Positions 1-8,559 are shown, numbered from the stretch's first letter. The stretch: 64,000 nucleotides of DNA from Pseudofrankia sp. DC12 (GCF_000966285.1 NZ_KQ031391.1:2825208-2889207), one strand, 5' to 3'. Translations and numbers: made by a program. The notes: generated by a model not told the origin, from the sequence alone.

Positions 1-19
1 ACTGTAGTAGCCTGCATCA

Positions 20-274
20 TTGGCGGCGCGATCACCGCTGCCGCTCAATGGGTTCCGGCCAGCGCGGCACTATCACCGCCTGCCGGCGCCGCGCCGGCCA
101 GCCGGACCGGCCGACCACCCCACCCGGGACGACACCGCGCTTGAGGTCGCCGCGTTGATGGCCCGAGAACGAAGGCCTCTCGTCGCGGTCGTGGAGCGAG
201 CCGAGAGCGGCTCCCGCACCCTCGGTGTGATCACCGCCGCGCACCTGCTGGACCGACTTCTCGAGGCCCGATGA
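20..274 (+). pseudogene. CBS-domain protein, C-terminal fragment
   Basis: An 84-codon frame whose second half (ALEVAALMARERRPLVAVVE, then LGVITAAHLLDRLLEAR) reads like the last strand-helix unit of a CBS domain, a nucleotide-sensing module. The first 35 residues are proline/arginine-rich and look non-coding, so the N-terminal part of the domain is missing or out of frame. It is most likely the tail of a decayed gene whose upstream part lies outside the window. The TGA overlaps an ATG at 271, but the frame from that ATG has poor coding character until about 556. Confidence 0.45.
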
Positions 275-360
275 GCGACTGGCACGGCCCGAGCGTCACC
301 AGCGTCGCCGTGCGCCGCGTCGCCAGAAAGGCCGCGATCTCCTCGCCGGGAGACAGTGCC
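271..360 (-). pseudogene. PPOX (pyridoxamine 5'-phosphate oxidase-like) N-terminal fragment
   Basis: On the minus strand about 25 residues (LSPGEEIAAFLATRRTATLV, then TLG) match the opening helix and first strand of F420/FMN-binding PPOX-fold proteins. The expected following segment (DGSPHV-type) is replaced by unrelated residues, so only the first helix-strand survives. It lies opposite the junction between the CBS fragment and the kinase gene. This suggests the first 0.5 kb of the window is a graveyard of several broken genes. Short match, so moderate confidence. Confidence 0.4.
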
Positions 361-555
361 GGAGGCCGGTGGGACCCACCGACCAGCGCCTGCCGGCGAA
401 CAGGGAGACCGCCGAGGCGGGCGGCCCGAAAAGAGTCGAGGACAACGGCTGGCTGGCCTGCAGTGGCGGGCCGGTTCAGCATGACGCGAAGTTTTGCTGT
501 CCTCCGGCCGTGTGGAACGCCATCGTCGTTCCTGGCAGAGGTGGGAGGGAGCAGC

Positions 556-1959
556 GTGCGATTGATCGCGGGGGGCCAGTTCGGCGCCGGCCGGGACCGG
601 GAGGACCGGTCGCGGCCCGATGTCGTGTGGACCACCGCCGTACGGGCCCTCGACGCGCAGCATCGGACGACGTCGCTGATCCGCCTTGGCTTCGTCGCGG
701 TGATGTGGGGCGTCGCCGCGAGTCTGCCCGCCGGCGGGATCGCTCGCGCCGGGCCGCAGCTCAGCCTTGCGACGGCTGGCTGCCTGCTGTCTTACGCGCA
801 CGCCCGCCCGGCGCTGGTCGAGGCGTTCGAGCGGCTGCCGGGGCTGGCGTCGGTCGCCGGCCACCTGGCGGCGACCCGGGGGCGCGCGACCTTTGACGTA
901 CCGGGCCTGCTCGAGGCGTTCGGCTCGGTCAGCGCCGGTCTCCTGTTCGCCGGGCCGTGGCCGGTGGCTGGGCTTTCCACTCCGATCCGATCGGTCGCCG
1001 TCATCGCCTCGGTCGGCTTCGCGTGGCTCGTCGGGCTGAACACCACGATCGACGCCGGCTGGTACGCACCCACGATGCCGGTCGTGATGGGCACGGAACG
1101 CAGCGTCGGACCGCCGCCGAAGGTGCTGGTCGTCTTTCGCCACCTCCAGGCGCTCCTCCTGTCGATCCTGGTGGCCCTCATCGTCGGCATTCCCTGGACG
1201 CCCGCGGTCGCGGCGATCCCGTGGGTGCTGCGGGTGTCGGCCATCTGCGTGATGCTGCTGCTTCAGGTCGTCTGGACCTGCTTCGAGCAGATCCTGACGG
1301 CCGCCGTGGAGACCGTGCGCGACGCCGAGGACGTGGTGCGCAAGGGCGCCGCCCAGGATCTGCACAGCCTCACCAAGAACGCGGTCCGGCTGGTGGCGAC
1401 GGCCGTCGAGGCGGAGGCGCCGAACCCGAGCGAGGTGCGCGCGCTCGTCCGCGACCTGCTGGTGGTGGTCGAGGAGACCCGGCTGGCCATGCTCGCCGAG
1501 GGTGCGGCCTCCCGCGCCGCCGACGTGGCCGACCTCTGGCACGCCGTCACCCGCATCCTCGCGGACGGGGCCCGCTCGCGCTGTGTCCTCGCCGCCGGCG
1601 CGGACCTCGTGCTCGGCGGGACCGACTATCAGCTGGCCCGGCGGGTGCTGGCCGACCTCGTCGTCAACGCGCTGAAGGCGGGCGCCGGACGCGTCGAGGT
1701 CACCCTTGCCGTCGTCGGCGAGGGACCGTCATCCGATGTCGAGCTGGACGTCGCCGACGACGGTCCGGGCATGCCGCCGGACGCTCTCGACGACCCGCGT
1801 GGCAGCCTGCGGCTGCTCGACTGGGAGCTTCGCCGCTACGGCGGCGGGATCACCTTCACCACCGAGCGTAAGACGGGGACGGTGGTCCGGGCCCGGTGGT
1901 CGTCTCCCCGGCGAGTCCGGACCGAAACGCCGCCCGGCAGAACTCTGGAGACGCGATGA
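556..1959 (+). CDS. Membrane sensor histidine kinase
   Basis: About 467 residues from the GTG at 556, chosen because GGAGGGA lies 5 bases upstream and the longer frame from 271 is not protein-like. The N-terminal half has several hydrophobic segments (a pair in the first 60 residues, further helices around residues 120-165 and 200-240), so the sensor sits in the membrane. A DHp-type motif DLHSLTKNAV puts the probable phospho-His near residue 270. An N-box (VVNALKAG, about 371) and G1 box (DDGPGMP, about 401) mark a HATPase domain, which is short at the end. The TGA overlaps the ATG of the response regulator, so the pair should be co-translated. The signal sensed cannot be told. Confidence 0.85.
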   Translation: MRLIAGGQFGAGRDREDRSRPDVVWTTAVRALDAQHRTTSLIRLGFVAVMWGVAASLPAGGIARAGPQLSLATAGCLLSYAHARPALVEAFERLPGLASVAGHLAATRGRATFDVPGLLEAFGSVSAGLLFAGPWPVAGLSTPIRSVAVIASVGFAWLVGLNTTIDAGWYAPTMPVVMGTERSVGPPPKVLVVFRHLQALLLSILVALIVGIPWTPAVAAIPWVLRVSAICVMLLLQVVWTCFEQILTAAVETVRDAEDVVRKGAAQDLHSLTKNAVRLVATAVEAEAPNPSEVRALVRDLLVVVEETRLAMLAEGAASRAADVADLWHAVTRILADGARSRCVLAAGADLVLGGTDYQLARRVLADLVVNALKAGAGRVEVTLAVVGEGPSSDVELDVADDGPGMPPDALDDPRGSLRLLDWELRRYGGGITFTTERKTGTVVRARWSSPRRVRTETPPGRTLETR

Positions 1960-2702
1960 CAATTCGGGTGCTGGTAGTCGACGACCTGCTCGGCGTCGAG
2001 GTGGCGGTCGCGCGCGCACTCGAGGACGAGTCGGACGTCGAGGTGACCGGGGTGCGCAACCCCCGCGAACTCGCCGCCCTGCTCGCGGCCGACAACGACT
2101 TCCAGCTCGCGCTGGTGGACCTGCACTATGGCCGCGGCGCCCCGGCGAGCGGCATCGCCGCGGTCGACCAGCTCAGTGCCTACAGCATTCCCTGCATCGT
2201 GCAGACCGCAGACGCCGAGGAGAACAGGGTGCTGTTCCTGCTGGCGGTCTTCAAGTTCTTCCCCGAGACCTGGACGTTGGTGTCGAAGAGCGCCGGGCAC
2301 GACCCGATCCGCAGCGCGGTGGCGGCTCTGCGCGCCGGTTACCGCCCGGACGACACCGCGGCACGCCGGTACAAGAAGGCCATTCCCATGCTCGACGCGC
2401 TGGTCTGCCGGCCGAGTGACCTGCTGATCTGGCGCGCGCTGCTGAACAACTTCCGGGAGCCCCAGGTCGCCCAGGCCGCGCACGTCTCCAAACGGGTGGT
2501 CTCCCAGTTCACCGCCGACCGCAGGCCGGTGGTGGAGCGGATCGAGTCCGATCTGCTGGGCCGTCGCCCGCCGGCCGACGACGACATCGACCGGCGCGGC
2601 GCCAACCTGCTGGAGGTGTCCCGCTTCGCCCGGCTCAACGCCGACTTCTTCAACGACCCGGATGTGGAGCGCCTGTTCAGTCAGCCGCGGGCCGTCTGGT
2701 GA
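1956..2702 (+). CDS. Response regulator with HTH output
   Basis: A 248-residue partner of the kinase, started at the ATG that overlaps the kinase TGA (ATGA). The receiver has the acidic pair D9/D10, phospho-acceptor D55 (ALVDLHYG), T84 and K111 in canonical places. After a helical linker, residues about 168-195 (AQAAHVSKRVVSQFTADRRP) read as a helix-turn-helix, but not a clear OmpR or LuxR type, so the output family is unassigned. It ends with TGA overlapping the GTG of the next membrane gene, giving a three-gene coupled unit. It probably acts as a DNA-binding regulator phosphorylated by the adjacent kinase. Confidence 0.82.
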   Translation: MTIRVLVVDDLLGVEVAVARALEDESDVEVTGVRNPRELAALLAADNDFQLALVDLHYGRGAPASGIAAVDQLSAYSIPCIVQTADAEENRVLFLLAVFKFFPETWTLVSKSAGHDPIRSAVAALRAGYRPDDTAARRYKKAIPMLDALVCRPSDLLIWRALLNNFREPQVAQAAHVSKRVVSQFTADRRPVVERIESDLLGRRPPADDDIDRRGANLLEVSRFARLNADFFNDPDVERLFSQPRAVW

Positions 2703-3415
2703 GCGCCGGCTGGCTGCCCGCGCTCGGCAGCGCGAACTCCCACGGCCCGCTGGTCACCTTCGTCGTCTGTCTCGCGGTCAGCCCGGGTGTCCCGATACTT
2801 CTCGGGCGCTGGCTCGAAGGCCGCTGGCCCCGGCCCAGCCGGGAATATCTCGCCTTCCTGTTCGGTGACCCGCTGCTCGCGCTGGGCGCCGCGCTCGGCG
2901 TGTGGCGCTGCGGCGGCACACCCCCGGAGCCGGCGCGCTGGCTGGTCTCGGGCGTCGGGGGAATCGCCATAGCCGCGGGCTGGCTTGGCTTCGGCCTCTG
3001 GCAGTGGAGGGCGGAGCTGCGCGCCGGGCTCTATCTGCCCGCCCAGGCTGTCGCGCCGACCAAGATCTGGCACCAGGTCGTCGTGTATCCACTGCTGGGA
3101 TATCCCGTCACCGCCGCCGTGGTGGCGGGAGTACTCACTCCAGGTGCGTGGCGGATACCCGCCACGGCCGCGATCCTCGCTTGCGCGGCGGCCTGGGTCG
3201 CCTTCAACGTCTACGACCGCGGTCACCGCAAGCTCGGGCACCCACCCTATGACTGGAGGCGTCTGCGCCCGGTCCCGCAGCCGTGGCCGCCGGCGTCGGA
3301 ATCGCTGCGCAGCGCCGCCCGAGCCGGTGCTTGGCCCGCGTGCGAAGTTACGCAGCCGGCGTGGCGCACAAACGAGAGCGACGCCACGGGACAACGCGCC
3401 ACCAGGGCGAACTGA
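2699..3415 (+). CDS. Multi-pass membrane protein of unknown function
   Basis: A 238-residue protein starting at a GTG that overlaps the response-regulator stop. Hydrophobic stretches near residues 17-40, 58-75, 85-105, 125-150 and 155-175 predict about five membrane helices, followed by a polar C-terminal tail of about 60 residues rich in Arg, Ala and Pro. No family is recognised. Tight coupling to a kinase/regulator pair suggests it is either a component of the sensing system or its target in the membrane. The end of the tail (after about residue 190) has weak coding character. Confidence 0.65.
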   Translation: MSAGWLPALGSANSHGPLVTFVVCLAVSPGVPILLGRWLEGRWPRPSREYLAFLFGDPLLALGAALGVWRCGGTPPEPARWLVSGVGGIAIAAGWLGFGLWQWRAELRAGLYLPAQAVAPTKIWHQVVVYPLLGYPVTAAVVAGVLTPGAWRIPATAAILACAAAWVAFNVYDRGHRKLGHPPYDWRRLRPVPQPWPPASESLRSAARAGAWPACEVTQPAWRTNESDATGQRATRAN

Positions 3416-3594
3416 CGCGTCGGAACGCGCAACGCTGCCCGCTGAAATGGCCCCCGCCAGGGCGCATTGTCGACCTGGAAACGATTTGGGCGCCGAGCCG
3501 GGCCGCAATGGCCTTCAGGAAATCTCCCGCCTGGTCGTTCGGAACGGCGGCCTCGGCGACCATTCGTCGCCGACACACAGGGAGACGACATCAG

Positions 3595-5127
3595 GTGGAC
3601 GAACTGCGCCCCGGCGACCCCGGACAGCTCGGCTCCTACGCGATCGTGGGCAGCCTCGGAGCCGGCGGTATGGGCCGCGTCTATCTTGGCCGGTCCCGCG
3701 CCGGCCGACCGGTGGCTATCAAGGTCATCCGGCCCGATCTTGCCGACGATCCCGAGTTCCGGGAGCGGTTCGCCCGGGAGGTGGCGGCAGCGCGCATGGT
3801 CAGCGGGGCCTTCACCGCGCCCGTGATCGATGCCGATCCGCGGGCCGAGCGGCCATGGCTGGCTACCGCCTACGTGCCGGGCCCGTCACTAGACGAGGCG
3901 ATCAAGGAATTCGGGCCTCTGCCGACCGCGTCGGCCGCAGCCCTGGGCGCCGGCATCGCCGAGGCGCTGGCCGCGGTGCACGCCGCCGGGGTGGTCCACC
4001 GCGATCTGAAGCCGTCGAACATCCTGCTCGCCGCCGACGGACCGCGGGTCATCGACTTCGGCATCGCGCGTTCGGTCGAGAACGTCGCCATGACCACGAC
4101 GGGCGAGCTGATCGGCACGGCCGGGTTCACCGCGCCCGAGCAGCTCACCCATGCCCGGGGCGGCGTCGCCCCGGTCGGCACGGCGGCCGACGTCTTCGCG
4201 CTGGGAGCCGTACTCGCCGTCGTCACCACCGGCCAGGGCCCGTTCGGTCGCGGCAGCACGGTGGAGATCCACGCCCGGGTGCTCCACAACCCTCCAGCGA
4301 TCGGCGGTGTGCCGCCGACGCTGCGCGACCTGGTGAGCCGGTGCCTGGCCAAGGACCCACGCCACCGGCCGTCGGTGGACGAGGTACTCGGAACCCTGAC
4401 CAACGGCGGCATCACGATGCCCGACCTGAGCCAGCCCGGCTGGCTGCCACCGCGGCTGACGCAGGCGATCCAGTCGGCCCCGTCGTTTCCCGGCGGCACG
4501 GATGCGCACCACCGAGCCCTGACTCCGCCGTCGACGCGGCCGCCCTACCAGGGATGGCCCGAAGTCTCCACGGTCACGCCGCCCCCGCCGGCGGGTGGCG
4601 GCACACCGGCGGTTACCCCGCCGCCAGCCCGGCCCACGCCACGGCGGCCGGCCATCCTCGCGGGCGGGTCGCTCGCCGTGGCCGTCGTGGCGAGCGCCGT
4701 GTTCCTGAGCCGCTGCGGCAACACCCCGATTCTGCCTCCGCCCGCTCCCAGCACATCGCCCGTGACGATTCCCGACTCGCCATCGGGCAGGCCACCGAGC
4801 ACGCCGCCGACCGCGGCCCCGTTCAGCTTCGACCCGCGATCCGCCGCGCAGTACAGCTGCGCGCAAACCGTCGACTCGGTGACGAACGGCAACACACAAC
4901 CGGTCGATCTGACGTTCCAGAACAACCGTTCAGAACCGGTCCGGATCTATGTCCACGACGGCTTCGGCACCCGGCGGGCGCTGCAATACCCGGTCCTCGA
5001 ACCGGGCAAGTCCACGACCATCACCGACGCGACGACCACCAAGGTCTACGAGGTGACGAACGACAACCTGATCTGCGAGGGGGTCTTCATCCCGTCCTCC
5101 GGCTCGACGGAGGTGACGATCTCCTAA
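3595..5127 (+). CDS. Transmembrane Ser/Thr protein kinase with VHL-like outer domain
   Basis: 510 residues from the GTG at 3595, with GGAGA 9 bases upstream; the earlier part of the open frame lacks coding character. The kinase domain spans about 14-270: glycine loop GAGGMGRVY, catalytic Lys K43, HRDLKPSN (D137) and DFG 154-156 are intact. A Pro-rich linker (about 320-352) leads to one membrane helix (about 354-372). Outside the cell is a second Pro/Thr-rich stretch and then a beta-rich domain (about 436-495, including VDLTFQNNRSEPVRIYVHD and LEPGKSTT) resembling the beta domain of the von Hippel-Lindau protein. This is a PknB-like receptor architecture with an unusual sensor. No PASTA repeats are present. 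Confidence 0.9.
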   Translation: MDELRPGDPGQLGSYAIVGSLGAGGMGRVYLGRSRAGRPVAIKVIRPDLADDPEFRERFAREVAAARMVSGAFTAPVIDADPRAERPWLATAYVPGPSLDEAIKEFGPLPTASAAALGAGIAEALAAVHAAGVVHRDLKPSNILLAADGPRVIDFGIARSVENVAMTTTGELIGTAGFTAPEQLTHARGGVAPVGTAADVFALGAVLAVVTTGQGPFGRGSTVEIHARVLHNPPAIGGVPPTLRDLVSRCLAKDPRHRPSVDEVLGTLTNGGITMPDLSQPGWLPPRLTQAIQSAPSFPGGTDAHHRALTPPSTRPPYQGWPEVSTVTPPPPAGGGTPAVTPPPARPTPRRPAILAGGSLAVAVVASAVFLSRCGNTPILPPPAPSTSPVTIPDSPSGRPPSTPPTAAPFSFDPRSAAQYSCAQTVDSVTNGNTQPVDLTFQNNRSEPVRIYVHDGFGTRRALQYPVLEPGKSTTITDATTTKVYEVTNDNLICEGVFIPSSGSTEVTIS

Positions 5128-5757
5128 GCGCGCTCCGGCCGCGCCGAGCCAGCGGAGCGGTGGCTGGCTCGGGGGTCGGCGGGATGCGGGCGAACCCGGT
5201 GTACGAGTCGAGCACCTTGCTGCAGGCCCGGCGGCCCGGGCGCCACAGCGGGGTCGAGACGACGCCGGGCTTCAGCAGCTCTAGGCCGTCGAAGAACCAG
5301 ACCAGTTCCTCCGAAGTCCTGGACCGGTAAGGGGCGTTCCGGGGTTGCGCCGGATCGCCTCGTCCCGAGCAGGGCTCGCGGTGCCGTCGTTGAGGGCCAG
5401 GTAGCTCCCGCTCGGCGCCGCGCCAACGAGCTTGCGGACGATCGCGTACGCCTCGTCGTCGTCGATCACGTTGGCCATGACGCCGAACAGGATCAGCACG
5501 CCAATGGGACTCGAAGTAGGCCGGGGAACACAGAGCGATCGTTCGATGGGCGGCCTGCATCTGCCGGCTGGTCCAGGGCACAAAATCGTCGCCGGCCGGG
5601 GAGTCCCACGCCTGCACGCGGACCGCCTGGCGCTCAGCTTCTAGCGCGGCTGCGACCCAGGTCGCCCACGCCCCCACGCCTCGTCAGCACCGCAGTACGA
5701 GATGAAGAAGTCCGGACGCGACGGCTCGTCGTGTCGATCTTCCTGACTGGCCCCCAT
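5128..5757 (-). pseudogene. Broken TIR-domain gene joined to SAM-methyltransferase (DUF574) remnant
   Basis: Starting at the ATG at 5757, the minus strand encodes PSRPDFFISYCGADEAW, then a frame change, then ATWVAAALEAERQAVRVQAW and MQAAHRTIALCSPAYFESHW. This is the front half of a TIR domain like those heading actinobacterial TIR-NTPase/TPR proteins. The sequence then passes directly to PIGVLILFGVMANVIDDDEA and, in yet another frame, FFDGLELLKPGVVSTPLWRP. Both are from the C-terminal half of S-adenosylmethionine-dependent methyltransferases of the DUF574 (PF04672) family. At least three frames are needed and the methyltransferase N-terminal SAM-binding half is absent, so neither protein is functional. 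Confidence 0.75.
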
Positions 5758-5914
5758 GACCATGCACCTACTCCGCGGTTTCTCGGGATTGCGGTCGTGC
5801 GGCTGAACAGCACGTTGCCGAGATCGTCATTTTTCGCCTCCGGATGCTGCCCGAAGCTGAGTGCCAGTGCTGTGGCCACCAGTGCCGACGGCCGGAGAAG
5901 CGGAGGACGAGGAC

Positions 5915-7468
5915 ATGCGAACCAGGGCGGGTACGAAAGAGTGGATTGGGTTGGCGGTACTGGTGCTGCCGTGTCTAATCGTGTCGATGGACGTGAGCGT
6001 GCTGCTGTTCGCGATGCCGTTTGTCAGCGGCGATCTGCGGCCGTCAGGCACCCAGCTGCTATGGATCATGGACATCTACGGCTTCGTGTTGGCCGGCCTG
6101 CTGATCACGATGGGCGCGCTGGGTGACCGGATCGGCCGGCGCAGGCTGTTGCTGATCGGCGCGGTGGCCTTCGGCGCCGCGTCGGTTGCCGCGGCCTACG
6201 CCGGCAGCGCCGGCATGCTGATCGGCGCGCGGGCGGTGCTGGGTCTCGCGGGCGCGACGTTGATGCCCTCGACGCTGGCGCTGATCCGGAACATGTTCCC
6301 GGACGCGGGTCAGCGCAAGACCGCCATCACGGTGTGGACCGGCGCGATGACCGGCGGCGTCACGGTAGGCCCGATCGTCGGTGGCCTGCTGCTGGACCAC
6401 TTCTGGTGGGGCTCGGCGTTCCTGCTCAACCTGCCCGCGATGGCACTGCTGCTCCTGCTCGGCCCGTTCCTGCTGCCGGAGTACCGCAACCCGGCCGCCG
6501 GCCGGTTCGACACGCTCGGCTCGCTGCTGTCGCTGGCCGCCGTGCTGCCGGTCATCTACGGCATCAAGGAACTCGCGGTGTACGGCTACGCACCGCTGCC
6601 GGTCGCGGCCACCGTGGCTGGCGCCGGCGTCGGCGCCGTCTTCGTGCACCGGCTGCGAACGATCGCGTACCCGCTGATCGATCTACGCCTGTTCCGGAAC
6701 CGGACCTACAGCGCGTCGGTGGGTGTCAACATGGTGACCAATTTTGCGACCCTGGGCTTCAGCCTCTACACGATGCAGTGCCTGCAGGTCGTCCACGCCA
6801 TGAGCCCCTTGAAGGCCGCGCTGTGGTCGCTGTCAGTGACACCGTTCATCGTCGCCGCGATGACGGTCGCCGCAACCGCGGGCAAGAAGGTCCGGCCCGC
6901 TTACGTCATCGCCGCCGGTCTGCTGCTGTCGGCCTGCGGGCTCGCCGTGACCACCCGGGTCCACGCGCACCAGTCCCTGGCCGTCATCCTGACCGGGGCC
7001 GGACTGCTCGCCGCCGGAATGCTGGTCGCCACCACGCTCACCGCCGACCTGATCCTGACCGCCGCCCCCACCGAGCAGGCCGGCGCCGCGTCGGCCGTCT
7101 CGGAAACCGGCAGCGAACTCGGCGGAGCACTGGGCTTTGCCATCCTCGGCCCGATCGGCACCGCCGTTTACCACCATCGGATGGCCGGGCAGCGCCGCCG
7201 ATGTCCACGGCCCGGCCGGGCGAGTCCTGCTGGAGGCCGCCCGCGCGGCATTCACCCAAGGCCTGAACCTGCCGGGCTTGTCCGGAGCGCTCGTCCTAGC
7301 GTCCGCGGCCCTGATCGCCCTCGCCGTCCTGCGCGACGTGCCACCCCCGGCCCCGGCGGAGCACGCGAGCCCCGAGGCGCCGGCGGCGGCGCCTGGCCCG
7401 AGGCTGACCGACTCGATGACCGGCGGGCGGTGACCGGCAAGGCAGTCGAGCCTCGCTGTTTCGGTTGA
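5915..7468 (+). CDS. MFS exporter, DHA2 (14-helix) type, frameshifted near the end
   Basis: A drug:proton antiporter-type protein starting at the ATG at 5915 (GGACGAGGAC upstream). The DHA2 hallmarks are present: GDRIGRRRLLLIGAVAFG (loop 2-3), the motif C-like stretch LDHFWWGSAFLLNLP, and a run of hydrophobic helices. It is about 410 residues in frame up to RMAGQ near 7190. After that the expected protein (GPAGRVLLEAARAAFTQGLN, a last helix LVLASAALIALAVLR) continues in the +1 frame to a stop at 7433. The original frame instead runs to 7468 through an Arg/Pro-rich tail. So either a real frameshift removes the last helix or there is a sequencing error. No regulator gene adjoins it. Confidence 0.8.
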   Translation: MRTRAGTKEWIGLAVLVLPCLIVSMDVSVLLFAMPFVSGDLRPSGTQLLWIMDIYGFVLAGLLITMGALGDRIGRRRLLLIGAVAFGAASVAAAYAGSAGMLIGARAVLGLAGATLMPSTLALIRNMFPDAGQRKTAITVWTGAMTGGVTVGPIVGGLLLDHFWWGSAFLLNLPAMALLLLLGPFLLPEYRNPAAGRFDTLGSLLSLAAVLPVIYGIKELAVYGYAPLPVAATVAGAGVGAVFVHRLRTIAYPLIDLRLFRNRTYSASVGVNMVTNFATLGFSLYTMQCLQVVHAMSPLKAALWSLSVTPFIVAAMTVAATAGKKVRPAYVIAAGLLLSACGLAVTTRVHAHQSLAVILTGAGLLAAGMLVATTLTADLILTAAPTEQAGAASAVSETGSELGGALGFAILGPIGTAVYHHRMAGQRRRCPRPGRASPAGGRPRGIHPRPEPAGLVRSARPSVRGPDRPRRPARRATPGPGGAREPRGAGGGAWPEADRLDDRRAVTGKAVEPRCFG

Positions 7469-7875
7469 GCGTGCCAGTCTTGTCCCCCACTGCGCGCTGG
7501 GCCTCATCGCGGTCAGCGCTCCCAAGGGCTCTGCCGGACGGCAGGCATCGACCACATCAACGCCCCGAAACCGGGTTCTGGCACGGCACACGTGAGTCCT
7601 GGTTCGCGACGCCGACGGCGGGAAGCGGTCAAGTGGTCGCCGTATCAGGGCGCTCATCGTGTCTGAGCGCTCGATGTGACCATCAGCGCATGATCGAGAC
7701 CTGGAGGGCGGAGTCTGCGTGGTTGGCTGTCTCGATCGCGCCTCGAGGTCCAAGACGGCGGCGCCCTTCGCGGCGACTTCCGCGATGACCTCGTGCCCGA
7801 ACTCACATTTCCCGGTGATCTGGCGTGCCTGCGGGCCGCCCCGGCAGGTGGAGACAGGGATTTCATCCTTATACC
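7469..7875. other. Intergenic, no gene recognised
   Basis: No convincing gene is seen between the exporter and tRNA-Thr. On the minus strand near 7755-7830 a short stretch (GKCEFGHEVIAEVAAKGAAV) looks protein-like but lacks a start, a ribosome site and a continuing frame. It may be the trace of another decayed gene. Confidence 0.3.
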
Positions 7876-7891
7876 GATGCCATTTGGCATC
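7876..7891 (-). terminator. Small hairpin 3' of tRNA-Thr
   Basis: A perfect 7-bp inverted repeat (gatgcca/tggcatc, 2-nt centre, so the real loop is larger) just downstream of the tRNA 3' end in its direction of transcription. There is no U-run, so its role as a terminator or processing site is uncertain. Confidence 0.35.
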
Positions 7892-7897
7892 ACACGG

Positions 7898-7970
7898 AGC
7901 CGGTGAGGGGACTCGAACCCCTAGCCGCCCGATTACAAGTCGAGTGCGCTACCAATTGCGCCACACCGGC
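7898..7970 (-). tRNA. tRNA-Thr (anticodon TGT)
   Basis: Read on the minus strand, 73 nt fold into a standard cloverleaf. The acceptor GCCGGTG pairs with CACCGGC; the D arm is GCGC/GCGC with loop AATTGGTA; the anticodon stem CTCGA/TCGGG (one G-U) has loop CTTGTAA, giving anticodon TGT. The variable loop is 5 nt, and the T arm is AGGGG/CCCCT with TTCGAGT. The discriminator is T, and CCA is not encoded (TCCG follows). It reads ACA codons, rare in this GC-rich genome. It sits between decayed genes and dead transposases, a typical hot spot, although no tRNA-end duplication was found. Confidence 0.95.
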
Positions 7971-8166
7971 AACCCTTTGAGGGTACCGGATCGTGTGCAG
8001 GCTGCGTGTCTGCCCAGGTGGCGGGCTCTGGGCCCGGCCGGGCGGTGTCGGGTCTGTCGACACGGCCGCGCTGTATGAGCACACAATGAGCACACATCGG
8101 CTGGGGCCGCGATGCTGCCCGTCGTCACCGTTGGCTGGCTCGTGATGTTGCCTCCGTTCGGCGGAC

Positions 8167-8530
8167 ATGGTCCGCACCGAGCGGCATCAACTGTGCCCGG
8201 CCGCCGGGGACAGTGACCTGGCCGAGGGTCTGAAGGTGACCGCGCGGGCGCACCAGACACTGGTGCCCATTTTGGCCAGCACCCGGACGCTGAGATCGTT
8301 CTCTCCCGGCCAGGATTGGGCCCAGTCCTCGCCGCCCTGGAGCTCGCCGAGTTCGGGGACGACCCACGCCGCTACACCGACGTCAAGGCCCGCAGGAACT
8401 ATGCCAGCCCATCACCCGCGCCTCGGGCAAGAAGACCGTGGTGATGACCCGCTACGCCCGCAACACCCGGCTCGCCGACGCCTCGCTCAGGCCCGGCATA
8501 CGGTGCGCAAGTACTACCGCGCCGACGCCC
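8167..8530 (+). pseudogene. IS110-family transposase remnant
   Basis: Pieces of an IS110 (DEDD) transposase in more than one frame. RTERHQLCPAAGDSDLAEGL and KVTARAHQTLV (about 8167-8260) come from the middle linker. After a deletion come GLGPVLAALELAEFGDDPRR (from about 8316) and, after a frameshift near 8400, PITRASGKKTVVMTRYARNT from the C-terminal Tnp_IS116/IS110/IS902 domain. The catalytic N-terminal DEDD domain is gone. This is a dead element, and no IS ends were recognised. Confidence 0.75.
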
Positions 8531-8559
8531 TCGAGGACGTCGTGGTCCGGGGTCTCGAG

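Noticed and set aside
271-555. N-terminal extension of the sensor kinase from the ATG at 271, overlapping the CBS fragment stop
   Set aside because: The 95 extra residues are Arg/Pro/Ser-rich, and a GTG at 556 has a strong ribosome site. The opposite strand shows a PPOX fragment in the same stretch.
2985-5330. A 781-codon plus-strand frame across the membrane protein and kinase
   Set aside because: Its translation is Arg/Pro-rich and it is the shadow frame of two real genes with clear motifs.
7898-7970. tRNA-Thr as the att site of an integrated island
   Set aside because: No second copy of the tRNA 3' end and no integrase gene were found in the window.
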